A stretch of DNA of 30,861 nt. Origin: JBGSBR01 sp041730495. GTDB taxonomy: Bacteria; Patescibacteriota; Microgenomatia; UBA1406; GWC2-37-13. Positions 14,319 through 22,543 of the stretch are shown here, piece by piece (the first letter of the stretch is position 1; each line of letters starts with the position of its first letter). The position numbers and the translations under genes are program-made. The stretch lies in contig JBGSBR010000013.1 in assembly GCA_041730495.1 (NCBI GenBank), positions 1 through 30,861 of the forward strand. Direction: 5' to 3'. The notes beneath the pieces are model-generated. The model did not search any database. It saw only the letters and a program-made list of their open reading frames with translations, and was not told the DNA's origin.

Positions 14319-14900
14319 ATGAAACAACTCAATACTCGCGTTATTATTGCTATCTTAATCATTATTCTTATATTGCTTGTTATAGCAGTGCGTATCTTTC
14401 TAGCATCTCGAAATCCCCTCACAGATACGAGTAATCCGCCCACAAATCGTGAGCCGACACCGACACTTGTACAGATTAATGCACCTGATGAAGACGAGCC
14501 GTTTTTGGAAGCACAAACAATTCCTTCCACAGATAATGGAGTAAATAGACAGTCGCCCGATGTACAAGCATCTGAACAAGAAATACAACAGTTACTAACT
14601 GCATTACCGTATCAAACATCTTTCACAACTCAAGCTGGCATCCCAATTGATATCACCATCTCACGCACCGTCACCGTGGAACACCCTTGGTATCTGAGTG
14701 TAGATATCTATGGTATAGATTATGAAGTTCCTGAAAACTCTCCTGATTATGCCATTATGCGCAATGCTTTTCTTGAAGGTGTAAATATCAGCATGACATG
14801 GCTTAATAGTAATAATGTAGATACTACTAAGATGTATATTGAATGGGGTGGCGATAAAGCCATAATCCAAAACCGAGTCTCACAATGGTTACGTCCATAA
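14319..14900 (+). CDS. membrane-anchored extracytoplasmic protein, partner of the transglycosylase
   Basis: 193 residues. An N-terminal membrane helix (about 7-29, I-I-A-I-L-I-I-I-L-I-L-L-V-I-A-V) is followed by a Pro/Thr/Glu-rich linker to about residue 80. A C-terminal domain of about 100 residues follows, with L-L-T-A-L-P-Y near its start and A-F-L-E-G-V-N-I-S-M-T-W-L late. The layout and the closing pattern resemble the C-terminal domain of the protein at 12728, so the two may be distant paralogues. No enzyme motif is recognised. It is the last gene of the four-gene operon; the next gene has its own strong promoter. Confidence 0.6.
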   Translation: MKQLNTRVIIAILIIILILLVIAVRIFLASRNPLTDTSNPPTNREPTPTLVQINAPDEDEPFLEAQTIPSTDNGVNRQSPDVQASEQEIQQLLTALPYQTSFTTQAGIPIDITISRTVTVEHPWYLSVDIYGIDYEVPENSPDYAIMRNAFLEGVNISMTWLNSNNVDTTKMYIEWGGDKAIIQNRVSQWLRP

Positions 14901-14922
14901 CATAGCTTCTCATGATTAAAGT

Positions 14923-14952
14923 TTGACACTCTTTCGCATACCTGACTATAAT
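14923..14952 (+). promoter_or_regulatory. consensus promoter of the VirB6/TrbL-like gene
   Basis: TTGACA (14923-14928), 18-bp spacer, TATAAT (14947-14952): both hexamers are perfect. The ATG at 14959 begins 6 bp later, which predicts a leaderless mRNA. The open frame extends to a TTG inside the -35 box, so that upstream start is not credible. Confidence 0.85.
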
Positions 14953-14958
14953 AAAACT

Positions 14959-16647
14959 ATGCGTTCTATTTTGCGTTATTCTCTTGGTTTAGGTAAAAAA
15001 GGAATTTTTGTTTTCCTGGTATATGGTATCGCTATAACACTGCTACTCAAACTGTGGCAACCCTCCACTGCTCTGCAATCTAAACCTCAAAAAGATGCTA
15101 ACGCTAGTGTATATGCGACTATCAAAGACCTCAAAAAACAAAATACTCCTGAATCAAAAATCAGATTAGCTGGCTATCAATCAACGACCTGCAGTCTTGC
15201 TGGTGTAGCATGCACAAACAATCCTGCAGATGATGAGAAAAACTTTCAGTCTAGCTTTTTTGGCAAAGCCTCAAGTGTCGTAATGTCACCACTTATGTAC
15301 CCGCCGGCATCTGGTCTTGCTTGGACGAGAGATTCACTAGCGGAAGCAGGATTTATACCTGACACATATGCTGCGGAAGGTATCGGATTTGCTGCGCTGC
15401 GACCATTCAATGAGCTGTGGAAGATCTTCCGCAACATCTCGTATACCATTATGGTTCTCATAATTATCACCTTAGGCTTTATGGTCATGTTCCGCAGACA
15501 GCTTGATGGTCAGACCGTCATTAGTGTTGAGAATAGTTTGCCAAGGATTGTTTTATCACTGCTATTCATAACATTCTCTTTTCCGATAGCAGGATTTATG
15601 ATTGACCTCATGTATATATTGATCGGCCTTGGCGTCTCTGTACTTGCTCCTACAGATCCACAGCTTACAGAATCTCAACATCTCAATAATTTCTTTGGTG
15701 CTAACTTCGGTACATTATGGACCAGTGTTTTTATCTCTGAAGGAAATTGGGTCTCTAATATACCTATCGCTGGACCAATCTGGGACCTCACTCGCTTGGG
15801 TAACGCACTGGTAGGTGTTTTACCAAGCTTCCTCAATGACGCCGTCAAGTTCTCGGCATTTATGCTTTGGATAGCTCCCGCTATGCATGGCTCAAATTTC
15901 ATATTTGGACCTGCTTTTACACTCTTTGATAATATCGACTTTTTAGGCAATAGTATCGGTACACTTCCCAGTTCGACAATTAAACTGTTTGCAAATGTTG
16001 GTATTTTTGCTATTTTGCTACCCATTCTTATCTTCAATGGTGCAGGATTTATCGTGGGAATCTTAATGCTGCTGACAATTCTTTTCTTAATGTTTCGCAT
16101 ATTTTTTATGCTCTTCATGGGATATATTCGTATCATTTTATATGTCATCTTTGCACCGATTTTACTACTCCTTGACGCGATACCAGGACAAAATTTCTTT
16201 GCAACATGGTTACGCAATCTCGCAGGCGAACTACTAATGTTTCCTATCGTGATTTACCTCCTGATGGTCGGTAAAGGTGTCACAAATATTTACACTGGCA
16301 GTGCTGGCCCTTCTAGTAATGTCGGCTGGGGTGCTGTGGGATACAGTTGGCAACCACCGTTTCTTTATGGTATCGCCCCAGAACATTTTGCTATCCTGAT
16401 CGGTATGGGCATCATGTTTTTGATACCTGATCTTGTCAAACTAGTAAAAGAAGCTATGGGTATCAAAGGCTTACCAATCAAAGTCGGTGTTAACACGTAT
16501 CTCGCTGGTGCAAGCACCGTAGTCGGTGGAGCTGCAGGATTGGTACCTCAAATAGCTGCTTTGAAAGGTAGCCTACTTGGTCAAGAAAGTACTAATAAAG
16601 GATTACTTAGCGATGCTAAGAAGCTCTTTGGATTTGGTGGTCCATAA
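14959..16647 (+). CDS. VirB6/TrbL-like polytopic membrane protein
   Basis: 562 residues with one early membrane helix (about 13-33), a periplasmic segment of about 110 residues with a Cys pair (T-C-S-L-A-G-V-A-C), and then about seven more hydrophobic segments between residues 165 and 510. These include long clusters such as L-M-L-L-T-I-L-F-L-M-F-R-I-F-F-M-L-F-M-G-Y. The layout, the F-x-P-I-x-L-L-L-D-A-I-P-G region and the Gly/Ala-rich cytoplasmic tail match VirB6/TrbL-like proteins of CPR type IV secretion-like loci. VirB6 forms part of the inner-membrane channel. No VirB4 or VirD4 ATPase is inside the window. The start is set by the promoter. Confidence 0.65.
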   Translation: MRSILRYSLGLGKKGIFVFLVYGIAITLLLKLWQPSTALQSKPQKDANASVYATIKDLKKQNTPESKIRLAGYQSTTCSLAGVACTNNPADDEKNFQSSFFGKASSVVMSPLMYPPASGLAWTRDSLAEAGFIPDTYAAEGIGFAALRPFNELWKIFRNISYTIMVLIIITLGFMVMFRRQLDGQTVISVENSLPRIVLSLLFITFSFPIAGFMIDLMYILIGLGVSVLAPTDPQLTESQHLNNFFGANFGTLWTSVFISEGNWVSNIPIAGPIWDLTRLGNALVGVLPSFLNDAVKFSAFMLWIAPAMHGSNFIFGPAFTLFDNIDFLGNSIGTLPSSTIKLFANVGIFAILLPILIFNGAGFIVGILMLLTILFLMFRIFFMLFMGYIRIILYVIFAPILLLLDAIPGQNFFATWLRNLAGELLMFPIVIYLLMVGKGVTNIYTGSAGPSSNVGWGAVGYSWQPPFLYGIAPEHFAILIGMGIMFLIPDLVKLVKEAMGIKGLPIKVGVNTYLAGASTVVGGAAGLVPQIAALKGSLLGQESTNKGLLSDAKKLFGFGGP

Positions 16648-16762
16648 CGATATTTTCTTCTCTCTTGCCATATAATCTCTTCATCTATTACGGCCCTCTT
16701 TCATATGATCAATATGTAGCTATTGATTCAGCTATGCGATAAATACTTTAGGATGTATGTGT

Positions 16763-16809
16763 AGGAAGTAGGAAGTAGGAAGTAGGAAGTAGGAAGTAGG
16801 AAGTAGGAA
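16763..16809 (+). repeat. tandem heptanucleotide repeat, unit AGGAAGT
   Basis: Six perfect head-to-tail copies of the 7-bp unit AGGAAGT plus a partial seventh (AGGAA). It lies in the 220-bp gap between two convergent genes (stops at 16647 and 16868). The rest of that gap shows no gene; a TATAAT at 16670-16675 has no plausible coding partner. Confidence 0.95.
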
Positions 16810-16867
16810 ATGAACCGCCTTCCACGCTATGCGTATCATTGAGAGCAAGGGAAGTTGGAAAGTAATA

Positions 16868-17695
16868 TTAACTGAACCCTGGTATACGTAGTAGATCTAC
16901 TCCGACTATCCTCAGTATCAAGATTGAGAAGATAATCATGATCAGACCTGTGATACAAGACGTAAGTAGCTCTTGAGTCTCCTTGATCTTTTCAGGATTA
17001 TTACTTGATGTTTGTAGCTGGAAGGCACAATAGATGATACACAGTAAGGCAACCATGCCGGCGATACCGATAACTAAGCCAAATACTGTGTTTTGGATAA
17101 ATCCGGCAAATGTCAGATCTACACAGCCAAGCCCTGTCCACATACCGGCTCTATCACCAGTTTGATTAGTCCCTGCACCATCTTGATTCAAACATTCTTT
17201 ACATGCTTGTTTTTCGTTAACATCACTAAGCAGCTCACATAACCAGATTGATGAAATGGCTGTTTCATCAGGCGCAATACAGTAACAAGCACTAGGGTTA
17301 GAGTACGGATCTGCTATAGATGGTAACCCATTGTAACAATATGGATTCTCACGCGGATTAATACCTGTATTATTGGATATATCCGTACCAATTTGCTGGC
17401 CAAATTTTGCTGCTGCCGAAAACGTATCAAGTACAACATTCCCTGCAGTAACTACAGCACCAATAAGTTCTCTGGCAATTGGAACATCTGTGTTTACTTG
17501 CCAATGGGCATCAAATGCAACACAACATCTATTTATCGCAGGATCATCACTCACAATGCCACAGTTGTTTCCCATGACTCCAGCATTGAAGTTGGTACCA
17601 TCAATATTGATATATTGAGCGTTTACGGTACTGTTATAAGTAGAGCCAAATAAAAATGTGGCGAGAACAAATATGAAAGCGATAATCTTACGCAT
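16868..17695 (-). CDS. secreted/membrane protein with Cys-rich domain and C-terminal TrbC/VirB2-like helix pair
   Basis: 275 residues. A signal peptide (about 1-26, I-I-A-F-I-F-V-L-A-T-F-L-F) precedes an extracytoplasmic region of about 170 residues carrying some 12 Cys in pairs (N-R-C-C-V, N-P-Y-C-Y, A-C-Y-C-I, W-L-C-E, A-C-K-E-C). It ends in two membrane helices (about 203-230 and 246-266) joined by Q-T-S-S-N-N-P-E-K-I-K-E-T-Q-E-L-L, the TrbC/VirB2-like turn with the N-P-E-K motif. A pilin-like protein with a large disulfide-rich outer domain is likely. Start ATG lies 6 bp after a minus-strand TATAGT. Confidence 0.68.
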   Translation of the reverse strand: MRKIIAFIFVLATFLFGSTYNSTVNAQYINIDGTNFNAGVMGNNCGIVSDDPAINRCCVAFDAHWQVNTDVPIARELIGAVVTAGNVVLDTFSAAAKFGQQIGTDISNNTGINPRENPYCYNGLPSIADPYSNPSACYCIAPDETAISSIWLCELLSDVNEKQACKECLNQDGAGTNQTGDRAGMWTGLGCVDLTFAGFIQNTVFGLVIGIAGMVALLCIIYCAFQLQTSSNNPEKIKETQELLTSCITGLIMIIFSILILRIVGVDLLRIPGFS

Positions 17696-17701
17696 ACTCT
17701 A

Positions 17702-17707
17702 ACTATA
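17702..17707 (-). promoter_or_regulatory. -10 box of the Cys-rich VirB2-like gene
   Basis: Minus-strand TATAGT in the 43-bp gap after the large gene's stop, 6 bp before the ATG at 17695. The -35 is weak. Confidence 0.45.
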
Positions 17708-17738
17708 CTAAAATAGTTTTCTATTTACGAGAAGCATC

Positions 17739-20700
17739 TCAGCTTCCTTCATCAATATCTTCATATGCTTCTTTAGCTAGAGTTACAACAATAAACATCA
17801 TTAGTAAGAATGCATATTTAGGACCAATCTCCCCACCAATATCAAACCATGTGGCATTAAATTGCTTCTCAATCTCTTCTAACATCTCAGGTGGTACAAC
17901 TTGAGCTTCACCTAAGAAACGTAGAAACGCTTTCATTTCAGATGCATCCATACTGCCGCCTTCAACCCACTTAGTCCAGTACTCCTCAGCATTTGAACCT
18001 GATTCTTTTGCTGAGGTAATAAGTCGTCGCAATTCCCCAGTAAGTCCACGGTATGCTCTGTCTTTTGCAAAAAGATAGATTGATTGACTTATCATATCCT
18101 TAAGTACCAAATGTACTTCATGATTATCTGGACCCATTTCAATCTCCATCGTATCTTTCAAAGCAATCAGATTTGTTCTAAAGGTTTCCCAACCATCTTG
18201 ACCTTTAAAAGCTATTTGTTCGGCTGCCTTCCAAAACCCACCACTTTCGTTGTAATCTAAAAATTTTATGATCGCCTCTTGAGTGACAGCTGTTGCGCCA
18301 GCATTACGAGCAATGATATCAAGATCGGCTAACTGCCTAGTCCCAAGATGTGCTTGGTCATCAATAAATCCATAAACATAATGTCCTTTTTGATAACCTT
18401 GTGATAACCAGTTAAGTCTATTTGTATAAAAATCTCTTAGTCGATTATATTTAGCCGGATCCTCTGATTTTATTCTTAGATCATTCATACTATCCATGGG
18501 CTTACTCAATAAGGTTTTATTTAGTTCTCGATAAAAATCTAAAGCTCTACGTATCTTCAGGTAATTATCCTCAGGCGAATCTTTTTCAGGATTCGTACTA
18601 ATTAGATGAGCAGTATCCTCATACTGTTGTACTAAACTTTCATATTGAGTCATTAATTCGTGTTCAGTTTTGTTGCCACCAAAATATTTTTTAAGTAATG
18701 TTTGCAGCATGAAATCTTCATCCAAAACGTAACCTTTACCATTATTGACTTCACTACTATCACGATTAAGATCTCCAAACACATTATCTCCAGCTCTATG
18801 AATACTCCATTCTTTCTGTTTAGCTTGAGCATCTTTAGTTACCTTTTCACGTAGTTCAAGTTCAACGAAGAATAAATCAGCTCTAGCATTTTGCCACTCT
18901 TTTGAGCTGAAAGCTGGGAAATCTCTATCTCCACGCGAAGGGTTCATCAAACGATCCATTAATTCTTGTTGAAAGGTTACACCATTTTGCTCAACACCTA
19001 TTTTGGAACGAGTAATGATCGAAGATGGCATACGTTGTGCGATAATAACCGACATTGCTTTATAACTAATATCATTAAAAAGGTTTTGTAAGCCAGCGTT
19101 TATAGCTGTTTCTAATCTTTCTTGTGATTTAGCATCTTTCCTAAAATTATTGTGTGTTTTTCGTTCCGTTTCGATTATTTCATCTTTTTTTTGTAAGAAA
19201 TATCGCCACAATGTATCTCCGTTAGGATTATCCCTCAGATAGTTATATTTACCATCAGAATCATTTAATGAGGGAAGAACTGCTTTACCTAAATCAGTGG
19301 AAAAGTACTTTCTACCCATAAACTCTATCAACTCTTTGTATCGAGATTCGTCGTTGATACTTAAAGATTCACCAGATACTTTTAAACTTGTAGAAATTTT
19401 ATAATCAATCATCATCTGGATATCACTAACCCCAGAGTTTTCCATTATCTTCCATATCTCAACAAGGGCATTGTCTTTATCCATCTTAATCTCTGGATGT
19501 CGACCTCGAAGATCACCTGTAAAATAATTTTCCACAAATGGTAAAACTGCTTCAAATCTATTCCATCCTCCTCGAGTGAGCGACCCACCCATTTTGAAAC
19601 GATTAATATTCGGATTTTTTATGAAACTTAACTCAACCTGCTTATTCTTAAAATCATAAAACCCTTCTTCTTCAAATCCTGCGGAAAAACCATATTTTTC
19701 AAATGCTTCTGCAAATTTTCTATTTCTGTCTCGTGTTTTAGTGTGATCATAATCCCATTCCATTTCTTTGGTGCGTGGTGCATATGCTGCCATAGCCATA
19801 TGAAAAGGATTATTAGGACTTTCATATGCCCATCGCTCTGCCTGATAATACGGATTAAGTGTCTGATCCGCACCCATAATCTGACCTTTATAATCTCGTG
19901 GTGGATCATTAAATGTACTCATAAGTTCATGAAAAAACTCAGAATGGAATACAGCAACAGCTCCATGTAAAGCTCTAATACGCTTCCACTTTGGCTCTTT
20001 AGCGAATTTTGTATCAATCATCTCACGTACTGCAGAGATAATGAACCCTTTATTATTAAAGAGATTTTTATTTAGTTGAATGAAATTGACATGTCCTTGA
20101 TCTGCATGATGCTGTTGTGTCAACTTAACTAACAAATTGACAGAATTAGCTATCATATCATGATCATATGCCATGAGACGATCTAATGATTCTGCATTTG
20201 CTTTAGATTTTTTAGCAATATCCGCTCTTGCTTGCCATGGACTTTGACCTTCGTTCAACTGACCAGTAGCTATAAAAAACCGCATGTTATAACCGAATTT
20301 CACGGTATTAATATCACCACTAACTGTATTAAGTAACGCATTAATAAAAGCTGTGGAACTTTTCACTTTACCAAGTTGAGGCTGTGCTGCATAAGGTTGA
20401 TGTATACGACCTGTTGTATAATCAAATGATTCTTTATCATCTCCTGCAAGAGTATCTTCATTGACCGTTACATATGTAAACATATCAAAATGTGGACGCT
20501 CTGGAGTTTTTATAGCGGTAGCGCGAAGTTGTTTGAGTTGTGTAGCTAAATCTCTATACAAAAGTGCTGGGTTTGTATAAGGATCACCTGCATTTTGCGC
20601 TTCTTGATCAAACTCAGTAGATGGGTCACTATTACTTGAGAGTACCGTATCAAATAAAGTATAAGAAACATATAAAACAGAATCATATAATTTTTTAGAC

Positions 20701-21773
20701 GCTTTTTCCCCTGCTTGTTGTTCTAGCTCTTTTTGTAATGCAGTGTTGAACTCAGCTTCATCCCATTCGCGCGAGTCTCTTTTACTTAAAAAATACTTAT
20801 AGAATGCTTTTTCTTTTTTTTTATCTTCAGAAAGCGAGTCAAACGCACCTGAAACTGCTTCATACTCTGTTCTGGCTAACCGATCATAAAATTTCACAAA
20901 ATCTGCATAGTTATACATACTTTCTACAAAACCTCTTGCAGTAGTTGCAGTATTTATAAAATCTTCTTGATTAGTTCTATTCGCAGTGACAATATCATTT
21001 TCAATAATTTCAATAAATTTTTGTTTCCTTGCACGTTCAAAGTCATATCCATTTGCATTATCTTCTCTTTTTTCATTATTGTCTTTTTTATACTGTTGTA
21101 AAACATCTAACTTAAAAGGTAAAAGATTCTGATTTTGCTTAAAAATACTCATAATAGCTTGAAAAGCTTCATCATTATCTGCAATTAGCTGCATATCTTG
21201 TTGCAACTTTGAAGGATTACTTGGATCATCTGATACTTGCAAATAGTTATCAGAATCTGTCAATAACCCTTGAACTATGAGCTGAAAGTAGGAAGCGCTT
21301 TCTTCATTTAACGCAAGATTGGATAATGCAGCCATAATTACACGTACAACATGCGTAAAATTTTCGCTATTAATAATTTTATCTTTTAGAGCTTTAAAAA
21401 ATTTAGTCATCTCTTTAAAGATCTCTTTTTTCAAAGATTCGACGACTTGACTTTTCTCTTGTTGCGTACGCATAACTTTTGACATATCCTCACCGGGCAT
21501 AACTGCAATATCTTCTTTTCCAAAATCTCTTACACGTTGTGCATTTTTGGCAGTAGCTCCCTGCTTTATATCAAATGTACGCTCTTGTTCATAAACGTTT
21601 CGGGCTACTTCATCTGTTACTTGACTAAGAGGATTACGGAATTTAGCGATTTCATTTCTATATTCAGATAGCGCTGCAGTTTCTAATTGAGTGGTAGAAG
21701 GACCACCGTCCATGTTACGTCGTTGGGAGAACTGATTCAACATTCGTGGATCAACTAAATCTGTTTCTGCCAT
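17739..21773 (-). CDS. very large tail-anchored protein of unknown function (1344 residues)
   Basis: I recognise no family. The protein is hydrophilic, charged and mostly helical in look, with no signal peptide and no P-loop. Near the C-terminus a single hydrophobic segment occurs (about 1316-1331, A-F-L-L-M-M-F-I-V-V-T-L-A), followed by a short acidic tail E-D-I-D-E-G-S, so it is probably a cytoplasmic protein anchored in the membrane by its tail. There are almost no Cys residues, in contrast to the neighbouring exported proteins. It lies immediately upstream of the Cys-rich VirB2-like gene on the same strand and is thus probably part of the same apparatus, perhaps as a scaffold. The gene is AT-rich. 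Start ATG is preceded by an extended -10 promoter. Confidence 0.85.
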   Translation of the reverse strand: MAETDLVDPRMLNQFSQRRNMDGGPSTTQLETAALSEYRNEIAKFRNPLSQVTDEVARNVYEQERTFDIKQGATAKNAQRVRDFGKEDIAVMPGEDMSKVMRTQQEKSQVVESLKKEIFKEMTKFFKALKDKIINSENFTHVVRVIMAALSNLALNEESASYFQLIVQGLLTDSDNYLQVSDDPSNPSKLQQDMQLIADNDEAFQAIMSIFKQNQNLLPFKLDVLQQYKKDNNEKREDNANGYDFERARKQKFIEIIENDIVTANRTNQEDFINTATTARGFVESMYNYADFVKFYDRLARTEYEAVSGAFDSLSEDKKKEKAFYKYFLSKRDSREWDEAEFNTALQKELEQQAGEKASKKLYDSVLYVSYTLFDTVLSSNSDPSTEFDQEAQNAGDPYTNPALLYRDLATQLKQLRATAIKTPERPHFDMFTYVTVNEDTLAGDDKESFDYTTGRIHQPYAAQPQLGKVKSSTAFINALLNTVSGDINTVKFGYNMRFFIATGQLNEGQSPWQARADIAKKSKANAESLDRLMAYDHDMIANSVNLLVKLTQQHHADQGHVNFIQLNKNLFNNKGFIISAVREMIDTKFAKEPKWKRIRALHGAVAVFHSEFFHELMSTFNDPPRDYKGQIMGADQTLNPYYQAERWAYESPNNPFHMAMAAYAPRTKEMEWDYDHTKTRDRNRKFAEAFEKYGFSAGFEEEGFYDFKNKQVELSFIKNPNINRFKMGGSLTRGGWNRFEAVLPFVENYFTGDLRGRHPEIKMDKDNALVEIWKIMENSGVSDIQMMIDYKISTSLKVSGESLSINDESRYKELIEFMGRKYFSTDLGKAVLPSLNDSDGKYNYLRDNPNGDTLWRYFLQKKDEIIETERKTHNNFRKDAKSQERLETAINAGLQNLFNDISYKAMSVIIAQRMPSSIITRSKIGVEQNGVTFQQELMDRLMNPSRGDRDFPAFSSKEWQNARADLFFVELELREKVTKDAQAKQKEWSIHRAGDNVFGDLNRDSSEVNNGKGYVLDEDFMLQTLLKKYFGGNKTEHELMTQYESLVQQYEDTAHLISTNPEKDSPEDNYLKIRRALDFYRELNKTLLSKPMDSMNDLRIKSEDPAKYNRLRDFYTNRLNWLSQGYQKGHYVYGFIDDQAHLGTRQLADLDIIARNAGATAVTQEAIIKFLDYNESGGFWKAAEQIAFKGQDGWETFRTNLIALKDTMEIEMGPDNHEVHLVLKDMISQSIYLFAKDRAYRGLTGELRRLITSAKESGSNAEEYWTKWVEGGSMDASEMKAFLRFLGEAQVVPPEMLEEIEKQFNATWFDIGGEIGPKYAFLLMMFIVVTLAKEAYEDIDEGS

Positions 21774-21779
21774 ACGTAT

Positions 21780-21788
21780 ATTATATCA
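21780..21788 (-). promoter_or_regulatory. extended -10 promoter of the 1344-residue protein
   Basis: Minus-strand TGA-TATAAT, hexamer 6 bp before the ATG at 21773. A TTGACA is present at 21798-21803 but only 12 bp away from the hexamer, too close for a normal spacer. Confidence 0.55.
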
Positions 21789-21823
21789 TTTTGGCACTGT
21801 CAAACGCTTACGATACAAGAAAT

Positions 21824-22006
21824 TTAAGCAGTTTTGAGGTATTGAAGATAAGCGTACGTCAACGAAGAAGTGGTCATATACTCATGGAGCTCACATTCCA
21901 AGCACGTGGCTTGACCGGTGAAAAACACCACAAGATCAATAACCAATAATAAAGGGGTAATAACGATAGATAAGATCCAAGATACTATCTTGCGGACGAT
22001 ATGCAT
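21824..22006 (-). CDS. small membrane protein, 60 residues
   Basis: One long hydrophobic segment (about residues 8-30, W-I-L-S-I-V-I-T-P-L-L-L-V-I-D-L-V-V-F-F) after a basic start M-H-I-V-R-K, then a C-x-x-C (T-C-L-E-C-E) and a polar tail ending Y-L-K-T-A. No family recognised. A minus-strand TATACT (22013-22018) lies 6 bp before the ATG, the same geometry as neighbouring real genes, which supports expression. It fills the gap between khpB and the large gene. Confidence 0.5.
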   Translation of the reverse strand: MHIVRKIVSWILSIVITPLLLVIDLVVFFTGQATCLECELHEYMTTSSLTYAYLQYLKTA

Positions 22007-22012
22007 CTGTTT

Positions 22013-22018
22013 AGTATA
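22013..22018 (-). promoter_or_regulatory. -10 box of the 60-residue membrane protein gene
   Basis: Minus-strand TATACT immediately after the khpB stop, 6 bp before the ATG. No clear -35. Confidence 0.4.
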
Positions 22019-22020
22019 TC

Positions 22021-22542
22021 TTACTCTTCGTCATTCATGGTTGGCTGATCAGCATAGCCGATGGTTGGAGTTGATTCCGCACCCTCTGCGCCTTTGACAT
22101 CCACGACTAAGCGTCGATCACGACCTTCACCGACTGAGTAGCTGGTGACATCTGGATACTGTTTGGCGATATGCTCATGCATGACACGTCGCTCATATGA
22201 TGAGAATCCACGGAGATACGTAGCTGTTTGACGTTCTTGTACTTTTTTGACTGCTTCAGCAGCGATATACTCAAGTCGTTCGACTTGCTTTTCACGATAA
22301 TCATTGACGTTGATGAGTAAGTTTACTTTTTCTTGTGTTTCTTTGAATACGATAACTTCAAGTATTTTCTGAAGTGCGCGAATAGTTTCACCATGTCGAC
22401 CGATTACAGTTGGAGCTTGTTCACCAGCTGTGATATTGACATGATACATATCTTCTTCTTGAGTGACTTCAACTTGTGCGTCGTCGATCATTTTTTCAAT
22501 AAGTGCGAGAGTGTGGTTGCGGATGATATCTGCTTTATCCAT
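22021..22542 (-). CDS. khpB: KhpB/Jag (EloR) RNA-binding protein, KH-R3H
   Basis: 173 residues. A KH domain (about 30-100) has the G-x-x-G loop in V-I-G-R-H-G-E-T-I-R-A-L-Q. An R3H domain follows (about 105-155), with E-R-R-V-M-H-E-H-I (R-x3-H) and G-E-G-R-D-R-R-L-V-V. The N-terminal Jag_N domain of longer homologues is missing. KhpB binds RNA and in Gram-positive bacteria affects cell elongation. It starts 1 bp after the yidC stop, the standard order behind yidC. The acidic tail (S-T-P-T-I-G-Y...M-N-D-E-E) is unremarkable. Confidence 0.92.
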   Translation of the reverse strand: MDKADIIRNHTLALIEKMIDDAQVEVTQEEDMYHVNITAGEQAPTVIGRHGETIRALQKILEVIVFKETQEKVNLLINVNDYREKQVERLEYIAAEAVKKVQERQTATYLRGFSSYERRVMHEHIAKQYPDVTSYSVGEGRDRRLVVDVKGAEGAESTPTIGYADQPTMNDEE

Positions 22543-22543
22543 A

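Noticed and set aside
11889..14900. Prophage lysis cassette
   Set aside because: Hydrolases have signal peptides and anchored partners, and no phage structural, integrase or holin genes are nearby.
16763..16809. CRISPR or attachment site at the short repeat
   Set aside because: Units of 7 bp without spacers form a simple tandem repeat; no integrase or tRNA is adjacent.
21746..21949. Plus-strand ORF opposite the 60-residue membrane protein
   Set aside because: No promoter, no family features, and the opposite strand has a TATACT box and a clear membrane helix.
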